This document shows, one piece after another, positions 33,539 to 41,934 of a stretch of 44,990 nucleotides of DNA. The stretch comes from CAZIKF01 sp964539825 (GTDB taxonomy: Bacteria; Muiribacteriota; UBA6191): the NCBI GenBank assembly GCA_964539825.1, contig CAZIKF010000040.1, forward strand, positions 1 through 44,990, given 5' to 3'. A model generated the notes under the pieces. It ran no database searches and had not been told where the DNA came from. It saw nothing but the letters and a program-made list of their open reading frames with translations. Positions within the stretch are counted from its first letter, which is position 1. Each line of letters opens with the position of its first letter. The position numbers and the translations under genes are program-made.

Positions 33539-33886
33539 ATGAACTTCATGAATCATGACATGTATTTACTTGACCAGCTTAATGAGCTTATCAAGACAGT
33601 AGGAAAGCAGAAGCGAGTCTCAAATGTCCCCAAAGTACGCACTCTTCTTAAAAAGAATTTTCATTTGAGTGACGAGGAAATGAATCATCTTACCGAGCTG
33701 CTTAAGTCTCGAGAAATTCAACCTGAATTAGGTCCTGATTCTCAGGAACTACGCAAGATCAATGCTTACCTGGATATTTTGGAAATCCGGCCAAGAAACT
33801 TTGATTCACAGAATCCGGATCTCAAAAAGTTAAAAATCCTGGTTGCTAACCGTAAAATGAAGGTCAAACGCAGCAGTACCGAGTGA
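33539..33886 (+). CDS. Small charged helical protein, unknown
   Basis: 115 residues from the ATG at 33539, preceded by AGGAG at very short spacing (two bases); an in-frame ATG at 33548 is also possible. It has no signal or membrane segment. It is Lys/Glu/Leu-rich and probably all-helical (LLDQLNELIKTVGKQK, LSDEEMNHLTELLKSRE), with a basic tail. No family was recognised. It overlaps the following GTG start by 4 bp (GTGA), so the two are probably co-translated. Confidence 0.65.
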   Translation: MNFMNHDMYLLDQLNELIKTVGKQKRVSNVPKVRTLLKKNFHLSDEEMNHLTELLKSREIQPELGPDSQELRKINAYLDILEIRPRNFDSQNPDLKKLKILVANRKMKVKRSSTE

Positions 33887-34557
33887 GGGTAGTCAAAACC
33901 TTTCTGCTTGGTTTCTTTCTTCTGAGTTTCCGGGGCAATTGCGTAAGCCTCTATCGCGTTGAAAACGTGGTCTCTTTCTATGAAACCATCAAGGCAATTT
34001 TAAATGCTCAAAACGCAGACTCTTCCAGTTTTGGAGGAGTCTGCTATGATTTAATCCTCTCCCCAGGAATGTATAAGATTCCAGAGGAGGAAAGCTTATG
34101 GACTCGGTGGGAACAATCTCCCAAAAATTATCGAATCTTGCGGTCCAACCATAGCAGACTGCGAATCATTGTTGACTACCATGATCCCCATGATGATGAA
34201 GTATTATTTGACGGTTCTTTTGCGCGGGTCATGAGAAAGATGGAAGCACAGTTTCGCAAGGGACTTAAGCTATCCAGAACTATGATTTTTACAGTCAATT
34301 CCCTTTCAGAATTTTATTTAAGGTTAAGGCAGACAGAACGGAATCGTCAGGATACGATAATCCGACTACCTAAATGTATCTCCATTCCTTGTATTCGAAA
34401 TCCCAAATGGCTTCGAAGATTCAAGAAGCTGACCATGGCCAGGCCAGATGGAATGAGACTTCGTATACAGTCACGATATGTTTCGAAGGATATGGATAAA
34501 TTTGAATTTTTCCTGGCTGGACTTGAGCCTTTCCTGGCTCCCGCTTCTGCCAACTAA
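33883..34557 (+). CDS. Exported protein of unknown function
   Basis: 224 residues from a GTG overlapping the preceding stop. The N-terminus, R-VVKTFLLGFFLLSF, looks like a short signal peptide. The mature part is basic with four cysteines (GVCYD, KCISIPCIR) and no recognised motif. Its stop codon overlaps that of the convergent beta-barrel gene by 3 bp. Function unknown. Confidence 0.6.
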   Translation: MRVVKTFLLGFFLLSFRGNCVSLYRVENVVSFYETIKAILNAQNADSSSFGGVCYDLILSPGMYKIPEEESLWTRWEQSPKNYRILRSNHSRLRIIVDYHDPHDDEVLFDGSFARVMRKMEAQFRKGLKLSRTMIFTVNSLSEFYLRLRQTERNRQDTIIRLPKCISIPCIRNPKWLRRFKKLTMARPDGMRLRIQSRYVSKDMDKFEFFLAGLEPFLAPASAN

Positions 34558-37139
34558 AAGTCCATAGAGACTCTTAGATGGTAAGTACCGCCTGAATATC
34601 CGGTTCCCTTTGAAGAGGGGCCTTCCTTTTCAAACTTATACCTTCCTTCGATGAAGGCATCGGTGAACAACTCTTTATTCATGCTCAATTCAACCTTTTG
34701 CAGGTCCCCTGCAATCCCGGTTCCCTTCTGCTCTGAACGCCCCCGTGAAAGATCCAGACCCATGCGTAGATCATCCAGCCCCGGCGTATATACAAGACCT
34801 CCTCCAAGAGTCCATTCCCTACTATTTTCCTTTCCCTTCCTATCCCTGTTGATGAAATTTCCGTGAGCCCTAAATACTGAAGAGAGGGTACGATCCAATC
34901 GCAAAGAGCCGTTTGAGGTCTTTTGAATCGATTTCAACCAGTGATCCGACTCGTTATTCCTTCGTACTGAAGCTGTGAGAGTAGTAGAGGATTCCAAGTT
35001 CTGCGTAAGTTCCACTTCCTGGGAGTTGGCTGTTCGATCTAAAGAGGAATTCAAGTTATAGCGGTCTTGCTTTCTCCATTGATATCGTAGACGCAGATCC
35101 CAGGGGAAATTCCATTTCAAATCATAGTGATAATTCTCATTTTTTGAGAGAGTCTGGTCTGCTATTTGCTCAAGCTCAGAGCGGAATCTATAGGAGAGCC
35201 TGTGGAAAATATTCTTATTTTGACGAAATCTCAACTGTTGGGAAGTCACTATACTCTGTATCGGATTTGTAGGAGTTAAATAGGTTTTTCTATCTTGCTC
35301 CAGCAATTGATTGGCCAGATCCTGCCTCGAAGTCTCTAAAATGACTCGACGTTTTTCCTCCTGCTTCCATTTCATTGAGTAATCAAATGCCCGCGTGGGA
35401 CGAAATCTTAAGTCGAACCCGGAAGACACTGAACGCCCTTTCGATCCCTGCTTAAGGTCCTGATCATCTCGAAGAATAAATTCTGCCTGAGTCTGAACTT
35501 CCCGGCCTCGCCTATAATTAAAGGAGAGCTTATGATCCCTGCTATTTGAGGTTTCAGCCGCGAGCAAAATGTCGTCTACTTCCCGAAGTTTTAAACCATA
35601 GTCCCAGCTAAAATCACCACTGGAGACCGAGTATAGATTGACACCTCGATCCTGGTAGGAATTAGCAGAAACACCAAGAGAATCTTTCCTTTCATTCTCA
35701 CCACTCAACGCAATACGCACCCCATAAGGTGATGGCCAGTCAATCTTCGCGTGTTTTTTGCGCAATACTCCATACTCCCTTTGAAGCCCCTGAAATTGAA
35801 CCGGTAAATTTTCATTATTCCAGCCTGCGCTTAGCTCAAGTTTTGAAGAGAATTTCCCATGAATTTCTCCTCCTATTCCCTGAAATTTGCGGGTCTCCTT
35901 GGTTGTGCTGGAATTCAGATTGGTATGGGATTCTCGATAACTTTGGCTCATCGTCCATCCATTTTTTTCAAACTGGTACTCCATCGATTCCTGTTCTATA
36001 TCCCCGACCAATCCAGAATCCTCTCCCTGTCTTAAAAAGGCATTTTTTCCGACGGAGCGAAACTCAGGTTCGATTCGTTCTTTCCTTAGTTTTAAATGGT
36101 GATTTTGCCTGTGGAAATCTAGTGCAAGATCGAGTGCGTTAGCACTCCTTGTGGGTAGGGTATGAGAAAGTAGGTCTTGCTTTTCTACGGAATGGGCGGC
36201 CTCAATTTTAAAACTCAGTCCATCGATTATAGAATAGTGAGCATCCAATCCTAGTACTGAGAGTTGGTGGGGAGGGGTTTTCAGAAGCGAAGCCAGCTCT
36301 TTGGAAACCTGGTCTTTTTCTACCGCATAAGAAAGGCCAAAATTTGTTCCCGGCTCCCACTCATAATAGTGCCTTGTCGCGAAAATCCGATTTTTAAATG
36401 CGGTTCCCTCCCTGGATGATTCGTACTCTATGATGAGAAGAGAAGTATTTTCTACAGGAAGAAGTTGGTGATCCAACTGAATACTCCCTCCCTCATAGTC
36501 CATTTTATAGTCCTTGTCTGCTCTTAGTTCGTGCTCATCGAGGATCACCCTTTCACTTCCCGGTACAATAGGGCTTTTTTTCAAAATATATTCACGATTT
36601 AATCCCTGGCCCCTGAATTCTTCCCTCTCTTCCTGTCCTTCAGATCTCGATATCAGAAAGGAGGACTCAAGCCTTCGAAACTTACGCTTTAAGAAGATTC
36701 CCAGGGCTTTGCGATTGTTGAGAACAAACCTTGTCCCCTCTAATCCCAGGCTTATTCGGCCCAGGGCCAGTTCAAACTGATCAGACTGGAGATTTAGCAG
36801 AATCTTTTCATCTTCTTCCTTGAAATTGGAATCATCGAAGACGGCATGCACTTGCACATCCTCTCCAACTTCCCCCCGAATCTGAATTCTTGTGCGCTGA
36901 TCAAATTTGGAATCCGTGATCACTTCAGGGTTTTTTTGGACGAATTGATTGAAATCACCCGTGATGTGATAGTCAGTGAAGAGGACCTCTTTGTTCCCGT
37001 ATATCTCCAATCGATCCCAGGGGCGTGAACTTTCCTGTGCTCGAAGAAGGCAACTTACGGGAAATAACTGTAAAGCAAACCAGACGCCTATAGTCCAGGT
37101 AGCCAAATAGGGAGTTTTCAAGTTTCCTATCCGCATCAT
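34554..37139 (-). CDS. Predicted outer-membrane beta-barrel protein
   Basis: 861 residues with an N-terminal signal (about residues 10-34, ending LLRAQ). A soluble domain of ~200 residues follows and includes the linker motif PGSERVILDEHELRADKDYKMDYEGGSIQL-like element (Gly-Ser-Glu-Arg, then Asp-Tyr and Gly-x-Ile), seen in large envelope proteins of several phyla. The remaining ~600 residues show alternating amphipathic strands rich in Arg, Tyr and Ser, ending in LRVSMDF; the C-terminal Phe is the usual signal for BAM insertion. No TonB box or plug was seen. The start overlaps the xerD stop by 4 bp. Probably a channel or surface assembly protein; ligand unknown. Confidence 0.75.
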   Translation of the reverse strand: MMRIGNLKTPYLATWTIGVWFALQLFPVSCLLRAQESSRPWDRLEIYGNKEVLFTDYHITGDFNQFVQKNPEVITDSKFDQRTRIQIRGEVGEDVQVHAVFDDSNFKEEDEKILLNLQSDQFELALGRISLGLEGTRFVLNNRKALGIFLKRKFRRLESSFLISRSEGQEEREEFRGQGLNREYILKKSPIVPGSERVILDEHELRADKDYKMDYEGGSIQLDHQLLPVENTSLLIIEYESSREGTAFKNRIFATRHYYEWEPGTNFGLSYAVEKDQVSKELASLLKTPPHQLSVLGLDAHYSIIDGLSFKIEAAHSVEKQDLLSHTLPTRSANALDLALDFHRQNHHLKLRKERIEPEFRSVGKNAFLRQGEDSGLVGDIEQESMEYQFEKNGWTMSQSYRESHTNLNSSTTKETRKFQGIGGEIHGKFSSKLELSAGWNNENLPVQFQGLQREYGVLRKKHAKIDWPSPYGVRIALSGENERKDSLGVSANSYQDRGVNLYSVSSGDFSWDYGLKLREVDDILLAAETSNSRDHKLSFNYRRGREVQTQAEFILRDDQDLKQGSKGRSVSSGFDLRFRPTRAFDYSMKWKQEEKRRVILETSRQDLANQLLEQDRKTYLTPTNPIQSIVTSQQLRFRQNKNIFHRLSYRFRSELEQIADQTLSKNENYHYDLKWNFPWDLRLRYQWRKQDRYNLNSSLDRTANSQEVELTQNLESSTTLTASVRRNNESDHWLKSIQKTSNGSLRLDRTLSSVFRAHGNFINRDRKGKENSREWTLGGGLVYTPGLDDLRMGLDLSRGRSEQKGTGIAGDLQKVELSMNKELFTDAFIEGRYKFEKEGPSSKGTGYSGGTYHLRVSMDF

Positions 37140-38026
37140 CCTCTGCTTCGTGTTTCCCTGTAGCGGGGATGAAAATTACGGTAGACCCGGTGAAGCTGTT
37201 CTCGTGACACATGGGTATAAATCTGCGTTGTAGTAAGGTTTGCGTGTCCCAGCAGCTCTTGGACAACTCTCAAATCCGCTCCATTATCAAGGAGGTGTGT
37301 AGCAAAGGAATGTCTAAAAGTATGCGGTGAGATGGAACGCCTGATACCCGCTTTTTCCTTTAGGTCCTGGAGGATTTTCCATACTCCCACTCTTGAAATA
37401 CGCCCTCCTCTTCTATTGAGGAATAGAGCATTTCTAGATTGTGAATTCACTCGCAGGGCCCTCTCCCTTTCGCAATAATCTTCCATACTCTTCCGGGCGA
37501 AACTGCCAACGGGTACCCAGCGCTCCTTGGAGCCTTTACCCAGGCATCTTAAAAATCCTTCCTCAAGCTGAAGATCGGTGAGGTCCAGTCCTATCAATTC
37601 GCTTACCCTCAGCCCACACCCATAGAGAGTTTCAAGGATTGCCACATTACGAATGGGAGATGAACTCTCCCTGGCTTCCTGAATCATCCTGGTGATTTCT
37701 TCAAAACTCAGAATTTCAGGAAGTCTTTGGGGAAGCCTGGGAAGTCTGATTCTCGCAATCGGTGAAGTCTTTATCTTTTCGCTTTGAATCTGATGGCGAT
37801 AAAAGACCCTCAGGCTGGTGAGTTTGCGGGAAATTGAACGAACGGCATAGCAATTTTTAGTCAGTTCATCCAGGTAGGGATGTACTGCCTCCTCCGGACT
37901 TAGGGCTGTTCTTTGAAGAAAACTCAACCATTGCTCAATGTCACGACTATAGGCATCGAGGGTATGGGACGAGACACCCTTTTCCAGGGCAAGAAAATCC
38001 AAGAACCTTTCCAGGGACTGGCTCAT
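37136..38026 (-). CDS. xerD: Tyrosine recombinase XerC/XerD family, closest to XerD
   Basis: 296 residues, the length of XerD. The catalytic set is complete: Arg140 (GCGLRVSEL), Lys164 (LGKGSKERW), His235 and Arg238 (HTFRHSFATHLL), His261 (LLGHANLTTTQIY) and nucleophile Tyr270. The C-terminus resembles XerD more than XerC (NGADLRVVQELLGH, THVSREQLHRVYRNFHPR). The normal role is dimer resolution at dif with XerC and FtsK; only one such gene is here and no dif-like site was recognised. There is no sign that it belongs to a mobile element. It is co-oriented with the isc operon 117 bp downstream of iscX. Confidence 0.9.
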   Translation of the reverse strand: MSQSLERFLDFLALEKGVSSHTLDAYSRDIEQWLSFLQRTALSPEEAVHPYLDELTKNCYAVRSISRKLTSLRVFYRHQIQSEKIKTSPIARIRLPRLPQRLPEILSFEEITRMIQEARESSSPIRNVAILETLYGCGLRVSELIGLDLTDLQLEEGFLRCLGKGSKERWVPVGSFARKSMEDYCERERALRVNSQSRNALFLNRRGGRISRVGVWKILQDLKEKAGIRRSISPHTFRHSFATHLLDNGADLRVVQELLGHANLTTTQIYTHVSREQLHRVYRNFHPRYRETRSRG

Positions 38027-38143
38027 ACAAAAAACTCTCCAAATGGTTAGTTTTTGTATCGTCCTGGGGGAGAAAAGAAGTAATAATTGGAGGAGTCAGA
38101 AGACAGGTGTCAGAATTTCTTGGGAAATTCGATTCCTATAATT

Positions 38144-38350
38144 TCATTCCTGGCTTTCTCGGTATTCGCTTAACCAGGCCATCTGAATTGCTTCAAGTTT
38201 TGCTTCGTTACAGTGCTGTCTCTCTCCCTCAAATCCTTCGAGGGAAAGTATCAAATCTAAAAGATCTGTAAACTTTAGAGTCAGGGGATCCAACTGAGAG
38301 TTTTCCTCGAAGAGTTCAAAAGCAATATCGTCTATATCTTTCCAATTCAT
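38144..38350 (-). CDS. iscX: IscX, Fe-S assembly regulator
   Basis: 68 residues, start at 38350 with AGAGGT upstream. It shows the acidic IscX signature: MNWKDIDDIAFELFEENSQ, a D-P-x-T-(L/V)-(K/R)-FTDL-type segment, and the C-terminal AIQMAWLSEYRE. In E. coli IscX binds IscS and ferrous iron and tunes the rate of cluster assembly. It ends the isc operon, as in enterics. Confidence 0.93.
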   Translation of the reverse strand: MNWKDIDDIAFELFEENSQLDPLTLKFTDLLDLILSLEGFEGERQHCNEAKLEAIQMAWLSEYRESQE

Positions 38351-38360
38351 AGCGTACCTC

Positions 38361-38663
38361 TTAGTGGAGTCCCTTCTGGGGAGGGAGCTTAATCTCAATG
38401 TTTCCTTTAACCCTACATTGACAAGCTAACCTGGATTTAAGATTCATCCCATGAGCATCTTCCAGTCGATCTTCTTCATCCTCGTCTGACTCATTAAGAT
38501 TTTCCATCCCCTCTTCTACCCAAATATGGCACGTAGAACAGGCGCATACACCGCCACAGGCATGATCTAGCTCGATACCATGATCTAAACAGGCATCGAG
38601 AATTGTCGTCCCTTCCTCTACTTCAAGTTGTTTTTCCAGGTTTTGTATTTTCACAGTAGGCAT
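38361..38663 (-). CDS. fdx: Adrenodoxin-type [2Fe-2S] ferredoxin of the isc operon
   Basis: 100 residues from the ATG at 38663 with GAGGAG upstream. Cluster ligands Cys36, Cys42, Cys45 (ACGGVCACSTC) and Cys81 (LACQC) fit the C-x5-C-x2-C...C pattern of isc ferredoxins; extra cysteines at 40 and 83. The acidic patch DEDEEDRLEDA is the usual IscS-docking helix. It supplies electrons for sulfur reduction on IscU. Confidence 0.95.
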   Translation of the reverse strand: MPTVKIQNLEKQLEVEEGTTILDACLDHGIELDHACGGVCACSTCHIWVEEGMENLNESDEDEEDRLEDAHGMNLKSRLACQCRVKGNIEIKLPPQKGLH

Positions 38664-38675
38664 CAAAAAATCTCC

Positions 38676-40511
38676 TCAAACTTCTTTAACCGCTTTACCG
38701 ACCAGGGCTTCATGGGTTGCGTCGTTGAATATCAAATCGGCCAGGGGCCGGGTCAAATCCCCAAGCCGATCTATGACCCGCTCTAAGACTTCTTTATTGC
38801 GTTCTCTCTTGAGTAACAATTCCCTGGTTTCCGCGGCACAGACAAGTATCTCTTCAATTTGAGGCTTTTCCATCAAATCTCTGGCCCGATCCAGGGTTCG
38901 ATCCAATGCCACCAAAATTCGCTCCGCCTTGTTTCGAAGTTCTACGATCATTCGCAGTTCAAAATCATCCATGGCATTCTCAATGGAATCCTCAACAATG
39001 CGATCCATCTCTTCCTTAGAAAGCCCTATGGAGGGTGCTATTTCAACCGAGGCCGCCTTTCCCGATCTTTCTTCATGCGCATGAACCTTCAACATTCCAT
39101 TTTCATCAATGGTAAAGTTCACACTTAACTTTGGAAGACCCGCCGGCATGGATGGCAACCCACTCACCGAAAACTTGCCCAGGGAGCGACAATCGTCTAC
39201 CAGTTCACGCTCACCTTGTAACACGTGCACGATGATCCCGCTCTGGTTATCTACAGAGGTGGTGAATTCTTCTGTAATCGATACTGGAATAGTTGTATTT
39301 CGCAGTAAAATCTTTGTAACCGCACCGCCAAGTGTCTCAATTCCAAGGGAGAGCGGAACTACATCCAAAAGTAGAACATCTCGCTTACATCCCTCCAGCA
39401 CACCGCCCTGCACCGCTGCTCCCAGCGCAACGACCTCATCAGGATTCAAACCTACATAAGGAGTCTTTAAAAAGAAGTCCTGAACCTGTTCTCGAACATA
39501 GGGAATTCTGGTTGAACCACCCACAAGTACAACTTCAGAAATATCCTCCTTCGTAAGACCTGCATCTTTGAGAGCCCCCTTGCAGGAACGTAAAGTCTTC
39601 TTAATCCTTGATGCGATCATTTGATTGAAGGTCTCCCGATCTAATTTTCCTTCGAAGGAAAATTTTGGTTCCTCAACATGAATGGAAATCGAAACTTCCT
39701 CAAGATCGCTAAGCCGCTTCTTTGCCGCTTCTGCCGCTATTTTTAATGCCACCAATAATTCCGAACTTAGCTCCTCATCCTTCATCTGTGAGTTGTCCAG
39801 GATGTACTCGGCAATTGCATGATCAAAATCATCTCCACCAAGAAAGGTGTCACCGCTGGTAGAAAGAACCTTAAATACCCCATCTCGAAGTTGAAGAATG
39901 GACACATCAAAGGTTCCTCCTCCAAGGTCGTAGACCGCTACTGTTCCTTCCTTCTTAAGGTCCAGACCATAAGCAAGTGCCGCGGCAGTCGGTTCATTTA
40001 GGATTCTCAAAACTTCCAATCCGGCCGCTCTTGCTGCTGCCCTCGTCTCACTTCGCTGTTGATCATCAAAATAGGCCGGAACTGTGATTACAGCTCTTTT
40101 CAATTCCATGCCTGCTGCTTTGGAAGCCAACTTCTGTACTTCACGCAGAATCTCTGCCGAGATCTCAAATGGCTGGAAAACACGGTCTCCAATTCGAAAG
40201 TTCAAACTTTTGGCATCACCTTCGATTTTAAAAGGAAGTTTTGAGAGTTCCGGCTCTATTTCACTATATGTTTTTCCAAAAAATCTTTTCGAGGAATAAA
40301 TAGTGGAATGTGGATTACTTGAGAGTTCGGCCAGGGCTTGCTTTCCTACGCATACCCTGCCCTCCTGAGTGTAGGAAACCACAGAAGGAACGAGCCCATC
40401 ATCCCCGCTTCCTGCTCTCAGTATTTCAGGTTGTCCATCTCGAAATAGGGCTCCCAGGCTATTTGTGGTTCCCAGGTCAATTCCCAGGATTGGGTCCTTC
40501 TTGCTTTCCAT
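38676..40511 (-). CDS. hscA: HscA, Hsp70-type chaperone for IscU
   Basis: 611 residues. The Hsp70 ATPase signature GIDLGTTNSL is at the N-terminus, with VPAYFDDQQR, YDLGGGTFDVS and VVLVGGSTRIP. The substrate-binding half matches HscA in length (about 616 in E. coli) rather than DnaK, which is longer and ends in EEVD-like tails. It releases clusters from IscU in an ATP cycle triggered by HscB, and its recognition motif LPPVK is present in the IscU of this operon. The gap to hscB is 2 bp. Confidence 0.96.
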   Translation of the reverse strand: MESKKDPILGIDLGTTNSLGALFRDGQPEILRAGSGDDGLVPSVVSYTQEGRVCVGKQALAELSSNPHSTIYSSKRFFGKTYSEIEPELSKLPFKIEGDAKSLNFRIGDRVFQPFEISAEILREVQKLASKAAGMELKRAVITVPAYFDDQQRSETRAAARAAGLEVLRILNEPTAAALAYGLDLKKEGTVAVYDLGGGTFDVSILQLRDGVFKVLSTSGDTFLGGDDFDHAIAEYILDNSQMKDEELSSELLVALKIAAEAAKKRLSDLEEVSISIHVEEPKFSFEGKLDRETFNQMIASRIKKTLRSCKGALKDAGLTKEDISEVVLVGGSTRIPYVREQVQDFFLKTPYVGLNPDEVVALGAAVQGGVLEGCKRDVLLLDVVPLSLGIETLGGAVTKILLRNTTIPVSITEEFTTSVDNQSGIIVHVLQGERELVDDCRSLGKFSVSGLPSMPAGLPKLSVNFTIDENGMLKVHAHEERSGKAASVEIAPSIGLSKEEMDRIVEDSIENAMDDFELRMIVELRNKAERILVALDRTLDRARDLMEKPQIEEILVCAAETRELLLKRERNKEVLERVIDRLGDLTRPLADLIFNDATHEALVGKAVKEV

Positions 40512-40513
40512 AA

Positions 40514-41131
40514 TTATAGTTCCTCTAAGAGTCTTTCTACGGATTCAAGAACACGACGGTAGTATCGAACCGTGTTCAACTGTGTTTTGACTTCTTGTAA
40601 CTTCTGACGCTCATCAGCACCGGAGACTCCCAAGAAGTCGTAGCTGTGATTGATCTCACGAAAAGACTCTTTCACAGCAGATTCCATTCTCTCTTCAATC
40701 TCTTCAAGACTTTGTTGATGGTCTTTGGGATTATCGGTATAGGACTCCACATCTTCTTGAATTTCAAGCATAGAGAGAAGAAATCCTTCTGGAAGCCGGT
40801 TTGGGTCCAATCCCTGGTAGCATTCCTGGATTTCTAGTAAGGACTGCGCCCGGAGAAAATCATCTTTGAGCTTTCGATAGCTCTCATTCACTTTACTGCT
40901 AAAAAATAGAAGCCGGGAATCGGACCGAAAGTCTTCGGTGACCTGATCTGGATGAGTAGCACGAGACAGGAGCAGGTAGCGTGATTCCAGCAACTCTTTA
41001 TCCAGCGGAAATTTAGCCGGCAATTGAAAAACTTCGAAGGGATTCCCTGGTTTCGCACCAAGGTTCAAGGACTCGCAACATTGACAGTAAATGCTGCTGA
41101 TGGGTTCTGCACCACAGGAAGAACAGAGCAT
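40514..41131 (-). CDS. hscB: HscB co-chaperone with N-terminal tetracysteine motif
   Basis: 205 residues. The J-domain carries HPD (60-62) in SRATHPDQV and is followed by the helical C-terminal domain (~100-205) that binds IscU. Unusually, the N-terminus adds Cys3, Cys6, Cys16, Cys19 (with Cys18), a CxxC...CxxC zinc-binding pattern. E. coli HscB, 171 residues, lacks it; eukaryotic HSC20/HSCB has a comparable four-Cys motif. The extension may bind zinc or iron and stabilise the protein. Coupled tightly to hscA. Confidence 0.92.
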   Translation of the reverse strand: MLCSSCGAEPISSIYCQCCESLNLGAKPGNPFEVFQLPAKFPLDKELLESRYLLLSRATHPDQVTEDFRSDSRLLFFSSKVNESYRKLKDDFLRAQSLLEIQECYQGLDPNRLPEGFLLSMLEIQEDVESYTDNPKDHQQSLEEIEERMESAVKESFREINHSYDFLGVSGADERQKLQEVKTQLNTVRYYRRVLESVERLLEEL

Positions 41132-41142
41132 GGCTTCTCCGT

Positions 41143-41469
41143 TTAAATTCCAAAAGAGGTGCCGCAGCCACAGCTGGATTTCGCGATGGGATTCTTGAAC
41201 TGAAATCCACGGTCAATCAATCCATCGCTAAAATCCAAAACGGTCCCATTCATGAAGATATAGGACTTTTTGTCCACAATGATTTTGATTCCCTTGGAAT
41301 CAAATACATGGTCAAAATCCGTGGGTTCTTTAGCAAAATCCAGATGATAGTTGAACCCAGAACACCCTCCGCCCTTCAGTGACATCCGAAGATAAAGGTC
41401 AGAGCATTCCTGCTCATTCATGATACGGCTCAGCTCTTGAGCCCCCCGTTCTGAAATCTCGATGGCCAT
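41143..41469 (-). CDS. iscA: IscA, A-type Fe-S carrier
   Basis: 108 residues. Conserved cysteines Cys36 (GGGCSGF), Cys100 and Cys102 (SCGCG) match Cys35/99/101 of E. coli IscA. It carries Fe-S clusters from IscU to apo-proteins. The gene lies between iscU and hscB in the standard order. Confidence 0.96.
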   Translation of the reverse strand: MAIEISERGAQELSRIMNEQECSDLYLRMSLKGGGCSGFNYHLDFAKEPTDFDHVFDSKGIKIIVDKKSYIFMNGTVLDFSDGLIDRGFQFKNPIAKSSCGCGTSFGI

Positions 41470-41482
41470 GAAATAATCCTCT

Positions 41483-41881
41483 TTAGGCGGCGTCTTCCTC
41501 TTTTGAGTCAGACTTTTTCTTCAAATCATCCAGAGCTGCCCGGATGGCACCTTCGGCCAATACGGAGCAATGAATTTTTACCGGGGGAAGCTCCAACTCT
41601 TCGACGATATCTGTGTTCTTGATTTCCATTGCTTCTTCAACGGACTTCCCTTTAAGCCACTCGGTGGCTAAAGAAGAGGACGCAATCGCGGAACCGCATC
41701 CATAGGTCTTGAATTTTGCGTCTATAATCCGATCGCCTTCCACCTGAATTTGAAGTTTCATCACATCTCCACATTCAGGTGCGCCTACGATTCCGGTCCC
41801 AACATTTTGGGAACCTTTATCAAGGGACCCCACGTTACGCGGGTTATTATAATGTTCCAGTACCTTTTCACTATAAGCCAT
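41483..41881 (-). CDS. iscU: IscU, Fe-S scaffold
   Basis: 132 residues. Cluster ligands Cys37, Asp39, Cys62, His104 and Cys105, and the HscA-recognition motif LPPVK (98-102), are all intact. Sequence is close to the E. coli protein over its length, with a Lys/Asp/Glu-rich tail. It assembles a cluster from IscS sulfur and hands it on through HscA/HscB. It begins 53 bp after iscS. Confidence 0.98.
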   Translation of the reverse strand: MAYSEKVLEHYNNPRNVGSLDKGSQNVGTGIVGAPECGDVMKLQIQVEGDRIIDAKFKTYGCGSAIASSSLATEWLKGKSVEEAMEIKNTDIVEELELPPVKIHCSVLAEGAIRAALDDLKKKSDSKEEDAA

Positions 41882-41934
41882 GATGTCCTCCTGTATTTTG
41901 AACCAATCCAGAATCTATGATTCCGGCCCCATCC

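Noticed and set aside
37136..38026. Phage or island integrase
   Set aside because: Length and C-terminal motifs fit housekeeping XerD, and no attachment site, phage genes or tRNA junction is nearby.
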